Source of the DNA: Aspidiotus rigidus
Lineage: Eukaryota > Arthropoda > Insecta > Hemiptera > Diaspididae
DNA length: 64,000 nt
Direction of reading: 5' to 3'
Assembly: GCA_035079385.1 (NCBI GenBank)
Contig: JAVHKY010000005.1
Location: 2,542,001 to 2,606,000 of the forward strand
Numbering within the stretch: the first letter of the stretch is position 1; each line of letters starts with the position of its first letter. The notes under the pieces are model-generated. The model saw only the letters and a program-made list of their open reading frames with translations. It ran no database searches and was not told the origin of the DNA. The translations under genes were made by a program, and so were the position numbers. This document shows, piece after piece, positions 33,015-43,994 of this stretch.

Positions 33015-33173
33015 CAGGCGCGGATCCACGGGAGGGGGACATAGGGCACATGTCCCCTCTCAAAAAAAAAAAATCTGTAGTTTCGAAGAAAATGTAAAAA
33101 AAAAAAAGTCCTTCAGACTTTCTTTGGATTATTCCCCCCCCCCCCCAAAAGTGATCGTCTGGATCCGCGCCTG
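33015..33173. mobile_element. 159-bp TIR element (CAGGCGCGGATCCA)
   Basis: 14-bp perfect inverted termini CAGGCGCGGATCCA / TGGATCCGCGCCTG with an AAATTA repeat directly outside both ends. The interior has A-run and C-run tracts. The termini resemble hAT-type MITEs, which normally make 8-bp duplications; only 6 bp match here. Confidence 0.6.
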
Positions 33174-34718
33174 AAATTATCGCGAGCTGATCATCAAAAA
33201 CAACAAAAAAAGTTTTTAGTTCGTGGCAAGGTAACTATCAAGTATAAAACATATGATGTAGCACCTCTGTACATGGGAGTGAAAGTATTGGAATACGAAC
33301 GAATAAGTAAAACGTCGGTGGTTGTGAACTATCAAGCGTAATGGAGGCTCTGGAAGGGGGTGCGGTGGATAAGATATGGTATGAAGATTTTGAGAACAGG
33401 GACCACATTATCAGAATGGAAGTAATGACAGGATGGACATGAGTACCCATGATGACAGGTGGAAAGTACTTCTCTTCGTGACAAAAGCCACTGCCTAAGA
33501 AAGATCAAGTAACTTGTTTCCCTTTCATTGCTTTCTTATTGAGAGTCTGAGTTTTTGAAAGAACTTCTTAATTCGAGTTACTGAATAATATAACTTACAA
33601 TTACCTTATTGGACACTGGTGCCTCCACTCTGTTTCATAGTCAGTACAAGAAATATTGAGCATACCTTGACGCTTTTATCGCTAAATGCGCAACTTCAGA
33701 AAACTACCGCTAATCAAACAATCTTCATTATACCGTGCCTGAGAATTACTTGATCTACACAACTACTTCAGGCAGGGATCAAAATTCTAATGGATACGAA
33801 CGTTTTCTCTCATCCACACAATGTCATATTTATTTACTGCTCTGTATTATTATCATATTTTATATTATTGTTGTGAAACCGTCATATTTTATTTATATTT
33901 TTGATTTTTCCCTTGTAAACGACGGAGCTCACATTCCTTCTTCAAGTTTATGCGTATATATTTTTGAGACGCTCGTTTACGAGATTTTTGAAACAATGAA
34001 CTATGGAAATCAATCGTCAGGAACGCTGACAAAAAGAAGTAAAACAAATTTGAATACATAAACTCGTACAAATACCGAGAGAAAATTTTCTACGCATCTG
34101 TAATTGCTGTAACATATTTTTCTTACAATATTCGACGACAAATAAGCGTAATTTCTCAAACTAAACTTAATCATACGTGAAATGGTCCAGTCAAACTTAT
34201 TCTTATTTTGTGAGGACTCCTAGAATTCTTTCGTTCTGAAAGTAGAACGAAGTGAGTTGAAAGGTTTTTTGAGTGGGGGGGGGGGGTGAGGCCCTATAAT
34301 AGGCCGTATAATTCATTTTTCTGAAAAAATTCCCAGGTGGTGAAAGCTTCGCTAGATGACCTCCATGGAAATGTTCCCTGTTAAGGTCTCGATTTATCTT
34401 GATTTATACTCAAAAGGAGGAAATTTGAGGGAGTTACATCAGCTAAAGGAAAACTGGGAAAAGTGTTGACGAAATTATTGATTCTAGTCGATAATCAGAA
34501 TTTCTAAAATATAGTCGATTACTTGAACACAACGGATACTTCCTCAGACATTCAGGAGGTCCGCTAAATGAACTTAATAGTATTTTATTTATTTAAAAAT
34601 ACCAGGCACCTACGTTTCTCCAGAAAATGAAGCCATGTCCAGTACGTGAAAATTATAATTTTCGTCAATCTTATTTTTATTGTAGTACTAAAGATTTTTT
34701 CGTGCAGAGAACATCAAT
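33174..34718. other. AT-rich stretch without a recognisable gene
   Basis: No coding signal. A G-run occurs near 34277. Confidence 0.35.
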
Positions 34719-34792
34719 GGTTAACTAAAAACGGCTTTGCTTGCCCTATTTTTTATTATAATTACTCGTACAAACAAGTAAAATTTAAGGGA

Positions 34793-34832
34793 GGTTTACG
34801 TTTCGACGTACTACGACGTCTTCATCAGAACC
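34793..34832 (-). ncRNA. hammerhead ribozyme candidate in the left palindrome arm
   Basis: Reverse complement of the motif at 35217-35256, with identical core and helices. A transcript reading leftward would carry it. Confidence 0.65.
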
Positions 34833-35216
34833 AACTAAAAAAAAAAAAAAAACTAAATACAATCGTAATAAAGAAGAGCAACGCGCTTTACATAAAAAAG
34901 AAGACATGAAAAAACAAAATCCGAAAGTTCAAGGGTTATGACTAATGACAGAAGAGTACGTCGATCCAAGTTTCTGCATATCGCGTTTATGCAGAAACTT
35001 GGATCGACGTACTCTTCTGTCATTAGTCATAACCCTTGAACTTCCGGATTTTGTTTTTACATCGCGATATGCAGAAACTTGGATCGACGTACTCTTCTGT
35101 CATTAGTCATAACCCTTGAACTTTCGGATTTTGTTTTTTCATGTCTTCTTTTTTATGTAAAGCGCGTTGCTCTTCTTTATTACGATTGTATTTAGTTTTT
35201 TTTTTTTTTTTTAGTT

Positions 35217-35256
35217 GGTTCTGATGAAGACGTCGTAGTACGTCGAAACGTAAACC
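35217..35256 (+). ncRNA. hammerhead ribozyme candidate in the right palindrome arm
   Basis: GGTT (35217-35220) pairs with AACC (35253-35256) as helix I. CTGATGA 35221-35227 is the first core strand, followed by one extra A. Helix II is GACGT 35229-35233 with ACGTC 35240-35244, loop CGTAGT. GAAAC 35245-35249 is the second core strand. Helix III is the self-complementary ACGT, leaving a UA cleavage site after 35252. This minimal, helix-III-poor form is the one described for Penelope-like retroelements and thought to work best as dimers. The single extra base between CTGATGA and helix II departs from the canonical core. Confidence 0.68.
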
Positions 35257-35330
35257 TCCCTTAAATTTTACTTGTTTGTACGAGTAATTATAATAAAAAA
35301 TAGTGCGAGCAAAGCCGTTTTTAGTTAACC

Positions 35331-36186
35331 CTTATTTTTATTATCATTTGAATACTTCAAATAATATTATTTCCACTTGTCAAACAACGAAGCAATCTAT
35401 ACACGTCAACAACTTTTTCAGCTTTTGATTTTATTATTATTCCTAGACCGCACTAGCCCATACATTGTATTGTCGATAAACTCGTAAAAAACCTTGAATA
35501 ACTAGGTCATTTGACCCGACGGAAGATCGAAAACTAACGCACGCAGAGAGTTTCACAATCTTCCGTTTTGAAAAATGCTGTTTTCCGAATTACATCTCGG
35601 TTTTTTTTTTTTTTTTTTCTCGTTTCCCTCTTCACTCTTATACCTCATTTTCACAACATTTTTAGTATTATTGCCTCATCATTACATCGAAATTTTTCCA
35701 GCACAGATTTCAATTTCTTTAAAGAGCAAATTATTTTTATTGTATTCAGTGATGGAGCTAGGACCTTAGAAACTGAGAGACTGAGAGGTTATACTTTTTT
35801 TTTTTTTCAATATTCGTCAGTACATTTTACATCACGAAATCATTTCGCTGACAAGCAGGAATCAGAGGGGATTCATCACCTTAACTGAAACCACTGGTTG
35901 TATTAGTTTAATTTTCTTAATTTCGCCACAATCATTCGTCATATCGGGGTTATTAAGCGTAAACCACATTCCTGCCAGGGTTTTCAAAAGTCAGACTAAA
36001 ATCTTATTTTTTCTTAATCCGTCCATTCTTATTGATAAGTACAATTTATTTCACGAATTTATTCATCGTTTTATCCGTTCAAATAAAGTCAAGATCATTC
36101 GAAGAAGTTCCGTGGCATTCATGGCTTATAGACCCGCCAGTCAAGAAGGTCGAGATTCAGAAGGTTTGTCTTTGAAGGTCAAAATA
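35331..36186. other. AT-rich stretch without a recognisable gene
   Basis: T-runs at 35600-35618 and 35798-35808. Two overlapping frames at 35568-35888 are T-rich and lack domains. No gene called. Confidence 0.35.
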
Positions 36187-36439
36187 CAGTGAAACCTCCC
36201 ATAGACGGACACTCACGGTCGCCAAAAATTTGTCCGTTACTTAGAGGTGTCCGATATTCAGAAAAACAAAACAAAAAAAAGTACTGTATGTAAATAAAAA
36301 GAATACGAGTCAAATATATACTGTAATACTGTAATTAAGTAATCAAGTACTACATAAGCATACTTACGAGATTTACAATGTATGAATGTATGTATGTATT
36401 TATAATAATTAAATTTCGCAGCGGAAAAAGTTAGTCGGT

Positions 36440-37160
36440 GTGGTTTGTCGCCCACTGCGATTTGATTTTGCACACCAGTCCTTTAACAATCAAAATTCTC
36501 ACTATTTACTTGTGCAACCCTTTCTTCCGACATCTCCTTGGTTTCAGAAATTTCACGACATCTCTCGTTCTCTCATTGTCAAAATCAGCCGTCTTTGCTT
36601 CGGACATAATCGTCTCCCTGTCCACCTCAAACGCATAAATCTCATAGAATCTGACGCATGCTTCTTCCATCCAGATAACCCTTTAAAAACCGACGTCAAC
36701 CACTACTTTTTTGAATGTTCAGAATTACCGAATTTAAGACAAAAACTCTATTCAGAATGTATGAATTTGAATTTTCCAACCCCTCTCCGAGCTATTGACC
36801 TTCTCTCATCCGAAGAATTATCAATTTTCCCTCATATCTTTCATTTCCTTAAACATCTTCCGGAATCCATCACAATTTGACTTACATAATTCATAACAAA
36901 TTTGTTAAACGAGGTAAGGCCTAGTTGCCCTCCTCCAACACCCTGTTTTTTTTTTAAATTTTTTATTATAATTATTTTGTATTTTTGTATTTTTTTTTTC
37001 TTCCTTCTAAATTTCTGTAATTTTGTTCTTCTCTTCCTTGTTTTGTAATGTTTCTCTTTTTATTTTTATCTTTATTTTTTATTTGTTTATTTGTTTATTT
37101 TTTTTATTATTTTCACAATAAAGGGTGTATAAAAAAAAAAAGAAGAAAAAAAAAAAAAAA
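36440..37160 (+). pseudogene. LINE 3' end (C-terminal block, 3' UTR and poly-A)
   Basis: A 146-codon frame (36440-36880) reads ISRLCFGHNRLP, HLKRINLIES, then a C-x-H...NHYFFEC zinc-like motif typical of LINE tails after RNase H. A T-rich 3' UTR, an ACAATAAAGGGTGTATAAAA end and an A-run (37130-37160) follow. The same 3' end is found in the opposite direction at 44255-44360. The copy is 5'-truncated, nested in the pogo-like element. Confidence 0.7.
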
Positions 37161-37348
37161 GTAAATCTATCCCCAATAGTGTAGCAGAAGAAAATGACAA
37201 ACTTTGAACTAATATGTAGGTACAGTATTATCGAACACACTTGAATTTCATTTAAGTGTACTGTTATTGACTTAGGAAATCGTATAATAAAATGCAAAAA
37301 GTTCAAAAAAAGTGTCCCGTGTCCAGAATGTTCGGTATTTTTAGGTTT

Positions 37349-37856
37349 AACAGGAAACCTGTTTTATGGGGGGCTTTTTGAGAAATTTGCGATCCGCTGT
37401 GCGCCGTCCAACAAAAAACTTGGAAAAATTTCGACTCTCGAGCCCTATATGATAGGAGGGGGACTTAGAAAAGTTTCGACTCTCGAGCCCTATATGATGG
37501 GAAGGGGTTTTAGAAAAATTACGACTATTAAGCTATATATGACAGGAGGGGACTTGGAAGAATTTCGACTCTCAAGCTATATATGATAGGAGGGAGACTT
37601 GGAAAAATTTCGACTCTCGAGCTATATATGATAGGGAGCGGGGCTTGGAAAACTTTCGACTCTCCAGTCATATATGATAGGAAATTTTTTAAGGCCCCCT
37701 TCTATCATATAGTTCGAGAGTCAAAATTTCTCCTAGTCCCCCTCCCATCATATATAGCTCGAGATTCGAGAAAGATTTAGACTCTCAAACTATATTATAC
37801 TAGGCTTATACTCGTAGTACAGGTTCCCTGCGTTCTTCGTTTAACTTCGTTAAGGA
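37349..37856. repeat. AACAGGTTCCCTG-family repeat copy with tandem interior
   Basis: The copy opens with AACAGGAAACCTGTTTTATGG and closes with ACAGGTTCCCTGCGTTC plus the TTAACTTCGTTAAGGA block. The interior is about seven units of 'GACTCTCGAGCTATATATGA' with G-rich joints. Confidence 0.65.
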
Positions 37857-37944
37857 CATGGTCAAAATGTTCCCGTTCCCGAAAAAGTGTCCCTTATTTA
37901 GGAGTGTCCGCTACGGGAGGTTTCACTGTATAACCAGGAGGAAA

Positions 37945-38744
37945 AAAAAACAAGGTTTCTTTAACGAAGTTACACAAGAGGTAGCAGGGAACCTTTTTTA
38001 CGAGGCAGTGGAATCTGAAAAATGTTGATGTACCACTCGTATAATATCAATTATTTTTGAAGTTATACAAAAGGTATACTCGGTACAGAGTAGTTGGGTT
38101 ACATTTGAATATGATAAGAGAGAATTGGGAGTTGAGAAAACTGATTGTGACGTCACAAGCCTGACCTATAACCTCTTCGAATTGTGACGTTTTCAGGCCT
38201 GGATTTTGGAACTGTAGATGATAAGAGGGGACTTGAAAAAAACTGGTCTATGACGGTCATCAGATTGTGACGTCATAAGGATATTCTATGACGTCATCAA
38301 GTCGTAACGTCGCAGACCTGGACTCAGGTGCTACCGGAATTCCGACCTCCAAGCTATGTATGATACGACCTCTTAGCTTAAATTTTCGACCTCCGAGCTA
38401 TATATGATAGAAGGGGCACTTGGAAAGCTATATATTATACGACCCCCAAGCTATATATGATAGGTAGGGGACTTAGAAAGTCATATGACACCAGAGAATT
38501 GGGACTTGGAAAAACTTATTTGTGATGTCAGATTGTAACGTCACAAGGATAACCTACGATGTCATCAAATCGTGATGTCACAGACCCAGACTTTGGAGCT
38601 ATATATGATAGGAGGGGAAATTCCGACCTCAAGGCTATACATATGTAAGAACGCTTTACCGTTCTTACGAATTTTCGTGTTGATAGCGTTGCATCGATAC
38701 TCGCAGACAGGTTCGGTAGCTGCATATGTTATAAGGTAGATAAG
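37945..38744. repeat. degenerate AACAGGTTCCCTG-family copy and tandem array
   Basis: The family's TTTCTTTAACGAAGTTACAC...GCAGGGAACC start is at 37957-37992. It is followed by sequence rich in TGACGTCA-type words (38140-38320) and then 'GAGCTATATATGATAGG' tandem units (38340-38640). Non-coding. Confidence 0.5.
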
Positions 38745-39146
38745 AGGGGCGTCCATAAATTACTTGAGGCATTTTTGGGAAGGAGGGGGTCCAACCAAGT
38801 CTCACCAAAACTTACGTGAGGGCGAGGGGGGAGGCCGACAAATCTCACGTAATTTTATTCTCACACAAATACATTCTAAAATATTGCTCAACTGGCTTAA
38901 ATTTAATAAAAACTATTTTTTTTGAATAGGTATAAAATATGATCGAGAAAATTACGTTTTCTTAATAGATAAACGCGATTAAGCCCAGATAAACGTATTT
39001 AAAGCAAAAATACACATTTCAAAAAATCTCACGCGAGATAAGAGGGGGAGGGAGGGGGTCAAGGCAAATCTCACAATATCTCACCAAAGGGGGAGGAGGG
39101 GTCGAAAAATCACAAAAATCGCCTCGCGTAATTTATGGACGCTCCC
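38745..39146 (+). mobile_element. TIR element (GGGGGCGTCCAT family), copy 2
   Basis: Aligned by eye along its whole length with copy 1 at 825-1222, same orientation. Each terminus has a changed base in the G/C run, and no flanking duplication is clear. Confidence 0.8.
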
Positions 39147-40580
39147 AGAGTAGTAGATAATCGTCAATTGATTTCACGTTTTGTACGTGCGTTAAGATGT
39201 CGGGAAAACGGGATGCCGGAAAGACTTAGAGCACCGCGGTAAACGATCAGCCGATATTCTTACACATACTATACGATATGACCTCCGACTTATTATGATA
39301 AGAGGGGGACTTAGAAAGCATAATATATAATACAACATCCAAGCTATATATGATATAGATATGAGGGAGACTTAAAAAATGTTCTATTCCATAGGATAGC
39401 ATGCGATTGAACGGAGTGAAACAAATTGAGGGAGGCCTTCGCCCAAAATCAGGGCCTAATGAGGTGATGCAGAGCTTTACAAACTATTGTATTAGTATTA
39501 AACTCTACCTTACTATACCAGGGATAATAATAATAAATATATGATAGGGATAAAAGGGAAACTTCGAAAATTTTTGACCTTCAAACTATATAATTATGAT
39601 AGGACGGGAACTTGAAAAAATGTCGATCTCCGAGTTATATGTGTATATATGATAGGAAGAGGACTTGAAAAAAACTCTATATATGATACGTCCTTAAGGT
39701 TGCTGGCCGGCCGGACAGCGGACATGTTTCCGAAAAACTTCCCGATAAAATAGTTTTCCTGTAAAAACGTGACACATTGCAGACGTTTACATCACCCGAC
39801 CAGAGACTCGCACGGTAGAATTTCATGTGCTTGCTTCCTAGACTTCATAGATCGGTTTTATCAATCATATGTAGTCGATTTTACCTACGATATCGACTTT
39901 TGATACGTCCATCTTGGTCGTAATGACGTCATGGTAACGTCCTCCTCACCTATTTTCTTAGCTTAGTATAAACCTAGTACCGTTTATGTTGGGCTCATTA
40001 CTTAACGGTCTCATTCTTAGCCTTGTACAGGTGTAATATACTCGATGTTAGGCTAATTACCTCACTCACTCCACTCGTTCGTCTGAGCTAAGCCTCACTT
40101 TTTCTCTCTGGTCTAAGTTTATTTTATGTTAGGATCATGTTGTACTAAGTACTTGATCCTAGTTTAGCTTAGTATATTGGAGGATAAATTATAATGTAGT
40201 AGAGGTCAGAATTCTTCCAAATCCCAAGAATGAAGCCTAGTATAGGGGGCAAAATGATCTGGTCAGTCTAACGTACAGTATATTAAATCCCTAGTACATT
40301 ACATGTCAGGCTTAGTGTAGTCTAGTATACTGTATATTAGGGCTAGTATCATGAAGGCGAAGGATACAGGTCTAGCAAAGGTCAACATTTTCCGAGTTTC
40401 TAAAGTAGGTCAAAGTCTCTGATGACGTCATCAAGCGCGTAAAGATTTTGAAGAGTTGACAAAATATCATTGGCCGTTTTTAGTCTCGTAGGCTATGCTA
40501 AGCTTAGATAAACATAATGGTTAGGTTAGGTATGATCAAGTCGTCAGAGTACGACAGGTTGAGTACGAGAAGCTTTGCAA
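39147..40580. repeat. mixed degenerate repeats
   Basis: 39270-39690 holds more 'CTATATATGATAGG...GGGACTT' units. 39960-40400 is dense in CTAGTATACTGTATATTAGG-like words shared with 7800-8700, 42700-43000 and 59650-59960. An ATGACGTCATCAAG motif lies near 40420. No gene. Confidence 0.45.
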
Positions 40581-41900
40581 TGTTGTGACAGGAACGCTAC
40601 AGATTCATTACGATGACATCATTTCAAACTTTTGGAATGAGCATGCACTGTCGAAGGTATATTTTATCGACAGCGCCATTTACCGTTTCTCGATCTCTTC
40701 TCACTAAGTGCAATACTCATGTCTAATTCCCACGCTTTATTGCGACAAGCAAGCGTACTTTCTCGCGCATTGAAATTTTGTGGCTCGATAAGAAACGTTA
40801 CACGTCGCAACAAACTGCCGTAACTCAACATCACTACTGTCCAACGATGAGAGGTGATATCGAAAAACAGCAAATGGTTGTCGTATTTAGCGTCGAAAAT
40901 ACTTCTGATAATTTATGTTCATCCCAAAATGTTTGAAATTTGTTCAAGTGTACAGTGCACTGTGGGCTGAGCGCAAAATCAATATGAACAAAAATCGCAT
41001 TCAGGAAAAGAATAGGCAAGACGAGTTTTCGTGTGGATTTTCTGAGCTGTAGAACAAGGATTCAAAATCTGATTTTTCGGCTGTCGGCAGTTTGCGGTCC
41101 AACATAATATAGAGTTTGCGGCCTGGCATTGTCCTCTTTGCGACTCAAAAAAATCAGGATACTATTCAAATTGCGGCCCAAAAAAATTATCCACATAGCG
41201 GAATTTTCTTTATTCGATAATAATTATTTCAAGAGAAAAAACATTAGAAATTGCACGCCAATGATTCTCGGAAAAGTTGACATTATTCTTAGATAAGAAC
41301 TCGCGCGGTAATATTTCAACATAATCACTAACGGTAATGTCACCTCTTTCAGATACGTCTATAGTGTTCTGGTTGAATGACTCCCTCTGGGCTACGCTTC
41401 AATTGTCTTAGAATAGGTACGGTTCAGGAAAGCATCGCTTATCGATCAATAAAAAGATATGAGGAACGATAAGACATATCGTTCAGTTGTCCGTGCATAC
41501 GTTCGCATGCGTTTGTGATACGGCTGACACTCGCTGAATTCTTCGCCATAAAGAAGGAGGATACCGTGCTGTGGAAATCATACAATATTGTTGAATACGT
41601 ACGCAGAGAATTCGCGTATCTTATCGTTATCAGGTTCGTTGGTTTCCGTTTACTCGGGTTTGAAGAATGGCAAGCCGAAAAATGAACGAAGAAAGCATCC
41701 TTCGGAGCTCTTACTTTTATAAATCTTCGTGAGTCCTACGGACTGGATTTTCCTGAACCAAGATTGATCCAGATGAAATCGACACCTATGAATGACTGCG
41801 GACGGCCACACTTTTCATTTACTAACAAAATAATTCCCTGCACGTATAAAATTAGTGTTTTTCGAAGAGATCATGCTTCTGCATGGAAGTTCTTTCGGCC
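40581..41900. other. stretch without a recognised gene
   Basis: Short frames on the minus strand (40664-41019) lack recognisable domains. A GCTCAGCCCACAGTGCACTG word at 40957-40980 recurs inverted near 44372-44398. Confidence 0.35.
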
Positions 41901-41918
41901 GCAAAGTGAATACTTCCC

Positions 41919-42198
41919 ATAATTTCTTCCTAGCCTGAAGTCTTGGAAGAAGGGACACTTAGGGGAGTCAGCTTTCGCCTATCACTTAATAAACGGTGGC
42001 CACAGCTTCCGCGAGGGATCCGAAAAGCTCCTCCATAAGGAGAATTCCTACCGTAAGCGTATCGCCCTCGAGAATATAGAGATAATTCGTCATCTTAACA
42101 CTGACGGTATCACTGTACTCAATTCGTACATTCCGGAAGATGGCCTGATCGAACTGGTTCATGACTCACACCGTGATTTCTCGTTTGGACGATCTTAA
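41919..42198 (+). pseudogene. Penelope-like element remnant: C-terminal GIY-YIG endonuclease region
   Basis: An open frame without a start reads GESAFAYHLINGGHSF, then an EKLLHKENSYRKRIALENIEI stretch, then a hydrophobic tail to a stop at 42196-42198. The pattern 'SA-A-H----GH-F ... (h)L--E--Y--R---E---I' is that of the end of the Penelope-like RT/GIY-YIG polyprotein. The GIY-YIG signature and RT themselves are missing or scrambled upstream, so the copy is 5'-truncated. Sequence after the stop carries a decayed hammerhead-like motif and a start-like frame, as expected for the downstream terminal repeat of a Penelope-like element. Confidence 0.6.
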
Positions 42199-42242
42199 TA
42201 CCTCGTTCTTCTCTTTTGTTCGTCAGTTGCTTTCATTTCAGG

Positions 42243-42273
42243 CTTGAAGATGGTTATTTAACCGAAAGCGCTC
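42243..42273 (+). ncRNA. degenerate hammerhead-like motif in Penelope-like terminal repeat
   Basis: CTTGAAGA, one T, a GGTT/AACC hairpin (42252-42255 with 42260-42263), then GAAAGCGCTC with a self-complementary AGCGCT. It resembles the CTGAAGA...GAAA hammerhead variant but has an inserted T in the first core strand and no clear helix I, so it is probably inactive. Confidence 0.35.
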
Positions 42274-42343
42274 GTCGTCTTTTATTTTTCTGCGGTTTGC
42301 ATGTTTTACTCCACGTCGGAGTATTCGTCTTTCACGTTTTATT

Positions 42344-42403
42344 ATGGATAGCCGTAACTTAAAGGAACGGATTCGTTTAGAGGAAGCCAAGCTTCAACGT
42401 TGA
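42344..42403 (+). pseudogene. short start-like frame after the Penelope remnant
   Basis: 19 codons beginning MDSRNLKERIRLEEAKLQR, charged and helix-prone. It could be the start of the next Penelope-like ORF in a partial tandem arrangement, cut by a stop. This is inference from position and composition only. Confidence 0.3.
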
Positions 42404-43120
42404 ATTTTGTACAAAGGAATATATCCAAATCAACGGGGCACTTGGATTATTCAGTACATTTTTGATTATTGGGTACAAGGGAGCACTTCGGGACAGTATC
42501 TTTGACTTAGGGGTTGAAAGTGTAATCTCCAAAGAAGCAATTTGTGGCGTTTTTGACATGTTTCATGTCTTCACTTTACCCTGACCCCTAATTTGAAATT
42601 TTGCGAGTGAGCTTCCCCCCCCCCCCTTCACCCTCGTTACTCCGTAGGTGCTTCAAAAATCTGCGTGTTCATCCCGCGAGTTCACACCGGCCAGTTTGTA
42701 TACTAGCTTTGTAGTAGCTTTATACTAGCTTTATACTAAGAGTGCAGTATCAACGTAGCTAGTATAAACCAGGCATACACTAGTCTACTGTATAAAAGGA
42801 GCTAGTCAGTTTTTGTTATAATAGACCGTGCCCCCAAAGAGCTATTAGCTTGAAGTATACCCTAAAGCTATTAGCTTGAAATATTCTAATGTAGACTTAT
42901 ACTGGACTACGTCCCTAATAGCTTTATACTAGCTTTATCCTAAGAGTGCCGTAAAAACGTAGCTAGTATAAACCAGGTATACACTAGTATACTGTATAAA
43001 AGGGGCTAGTCAGTTTTTGTAATACTAGACTATACCCCCAAAAAGCTGGACTTATTCTAGACCAAGGAGGTGAGCTACTCAAAAGCTATTAGCTTGAAAG
43101 CTAGAAATACCTTAAAGCTA
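42404..43120. repeat. degenerate direct repeats rich in CTAGTATAAA
   Basis: The phrase 'AGCTTTATACTA...AAGAGTGC' with 'GTATACACTAGTATACTGTA' is present twice (about 42715-42830 and 42905-43040), a tandem duplication of about 190 bp. Non-coding. Confidence 0.55.
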
Positions 43121-43123
43121 TTA

Positions 43124-43289
43124 TACTCTGTTCAAGTTAAGAAAGGGCTACCCAAGAAAGGGTATAAGTTTGTACTGTTTCATACTAATGGTACAAACCA
43201 ATGCAGAATGTTTGTACCATTTCGTACAAATTGCTGAAGTAACATAACTTTCCACATTCTTTTGGCCCTTTCTTAACTTGAACAGAGTA
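43124..43289. mobile_element. TA-flanked MITE (TACTCTGTTCA family), copy 1
   Basis: 166 bp. The first 25 bases, TACTCTGTTCAAGTTAAGAA onward, are perfectly inverted at the other end, and TA lies outside both ends. The interior holds a second inverted segment (GTACAAA...TTTGTAC). The termini match the element at 55339. Confidence 0.8.
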
Positions 43290-43680
43290 TAGCTAGAAAT
43301 CGGAGCATTGCAGCCAGCCAAAAGCCGAAAGCTAAAGCCGAAAGCCAGCTGTATTATTCATGTTTTTTCTAAGCTGAAAGCTAAAGCCGAAGCTATATTT
43401 TTCAAAGTCGTAAGTTTAAGTCAAAAGCCGGAGTGTTTCATCAAAACAGCCGAAAGCTAGAGCCAAAAGCCGGAAGTCAGCTGTATTTTTTAGGTATTTC
43501 CAAAGCCAAAAGCCAGAGCTAAAGTTGTATTTTTCAAGGTTCTAAGTTTAAGCTGAAAGTTTTGGCCTATGCCCCCAAAAAGCTATTAGCTTGAAATATT
43601 TTAAGTTGAACTTATACTAGACCAAGAAAGTGGACTTTTACTAGACCACGCCTCCTGAAAGCTATCAGCTTTAAACATTC
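43290..43680. repeat. degenerate short tandem repeats (AAAGCCGAAAGC)
   Basis: Runs of 'AAAGCCGAAAGCTAAAGCC' and 'GTCAGCTGTATTTTT' units, non-coding, then further CTAGACC-type words. Confidence 0.5.
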
Positions 43681-43719
43681 CAAACTGGACTTATAAGTTA
43701 GTGCAACCACTTGGGTACA

Positions 43720-43807
43720 GTACAGATGATGCAGATTGTCAAGCGTATCAGTATTCATTCTGTGTATTCCATTTACACCGCCATACTGATACTCAACAGC
43801 AAAATAC
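43720..43807 (-). CDS. possible exon of an unrecognised gene (third found)
   Basis: After the acceptor ATACGGCAG the minus strand reads RYFAVEYQYGGVNGIHRMNT and continues DTLDNLHHLY. The split Arg codon fits the donor phase of the exon at 43940. The right-hand acceptor is good, but the left end is arbitrary because the frame runs on into repeat sequence. I do not recognise the protein. Confidence 0.4.
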
Positions 43808-43939
43808 CTGCCGTATATTGAGAGAGGAAAAGATATGAATCATGATCTTTGTTTATTCGGCTCCGTCAGAACATTTTTATAATTATGGTATTATTTTTTT
43901 CGTCGGCACTGCATCTAAAGTGAAGAAGAACTCACATAC

Positions 43940-43994
43940 CGATTAAAACCTTCAATTGCATCGCATTTTTGTGGATCAAACGGAAATTCAATAG
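43940..43994 (-). CDS. possible exon of an unrecognised gene (second found)
   Basis: 55 nt between the acceptor TTTCATGCAG and the donor GTATGTGAG, reading IEFPFDPQKCDAIEGFN and ending two bases into a codon completed by the exon at 43807. The incoming phase (1) does not match the exon at 47069 (phase 0), so either another exon lies between or they belong to different genes. Confidence 0.4.

Larger units (their letters stand above)
34719..35330. mobile_element. near-perfect long palindrome, probably head-to-head Penelope-like terminal copies
   Basis: Arms 34719-34985 and 35063-35330 are reverse complements over about 267 bp with only a couple of differences near the outer ends, both starting GGTTAACTAAAAACGG. 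The 77-bp spacer repeats part of the arm (GCAGAAACTTGGATCG...). Each arm carries a hammerhead ribozyme core, a typical feature of Penelope-like element terminal repeats. No protein is encoded. The high arm identity means a recent event or gene conversion. Confidence 0.75.
36187..37928. mobile_element. pogo/Tigger-like TIR element interrupted by nested repeats
   Basis: It begins CAGTGAAACCTCCCATAG and ends with the inverse CTACGGGAGGTTTCACTG. The 27-bp TIRs have about three mismatches and there is a TA on both outer sides. Inside are a LINE 3' end (about 36440-37160) and an AACAGGTTCCCTG-family copy (about 37349-37856). The remaining 0.5-0.6 kb of its own sequence has no transposase frame, so it is a non-autonomous member. 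Confidence 0.7.

Noticed and set aside
35568..35888. Two overlapping frames with long Phe runs
   Set aside because: Phe runs are translations of T-runs; no evidence of a gene.
40847..40872. GATGAGAGGTGATATCGAAAAAC as another hammerhead
   Set aside because: The first core strand lacks the required CU before GAUGA and no helix I was found.
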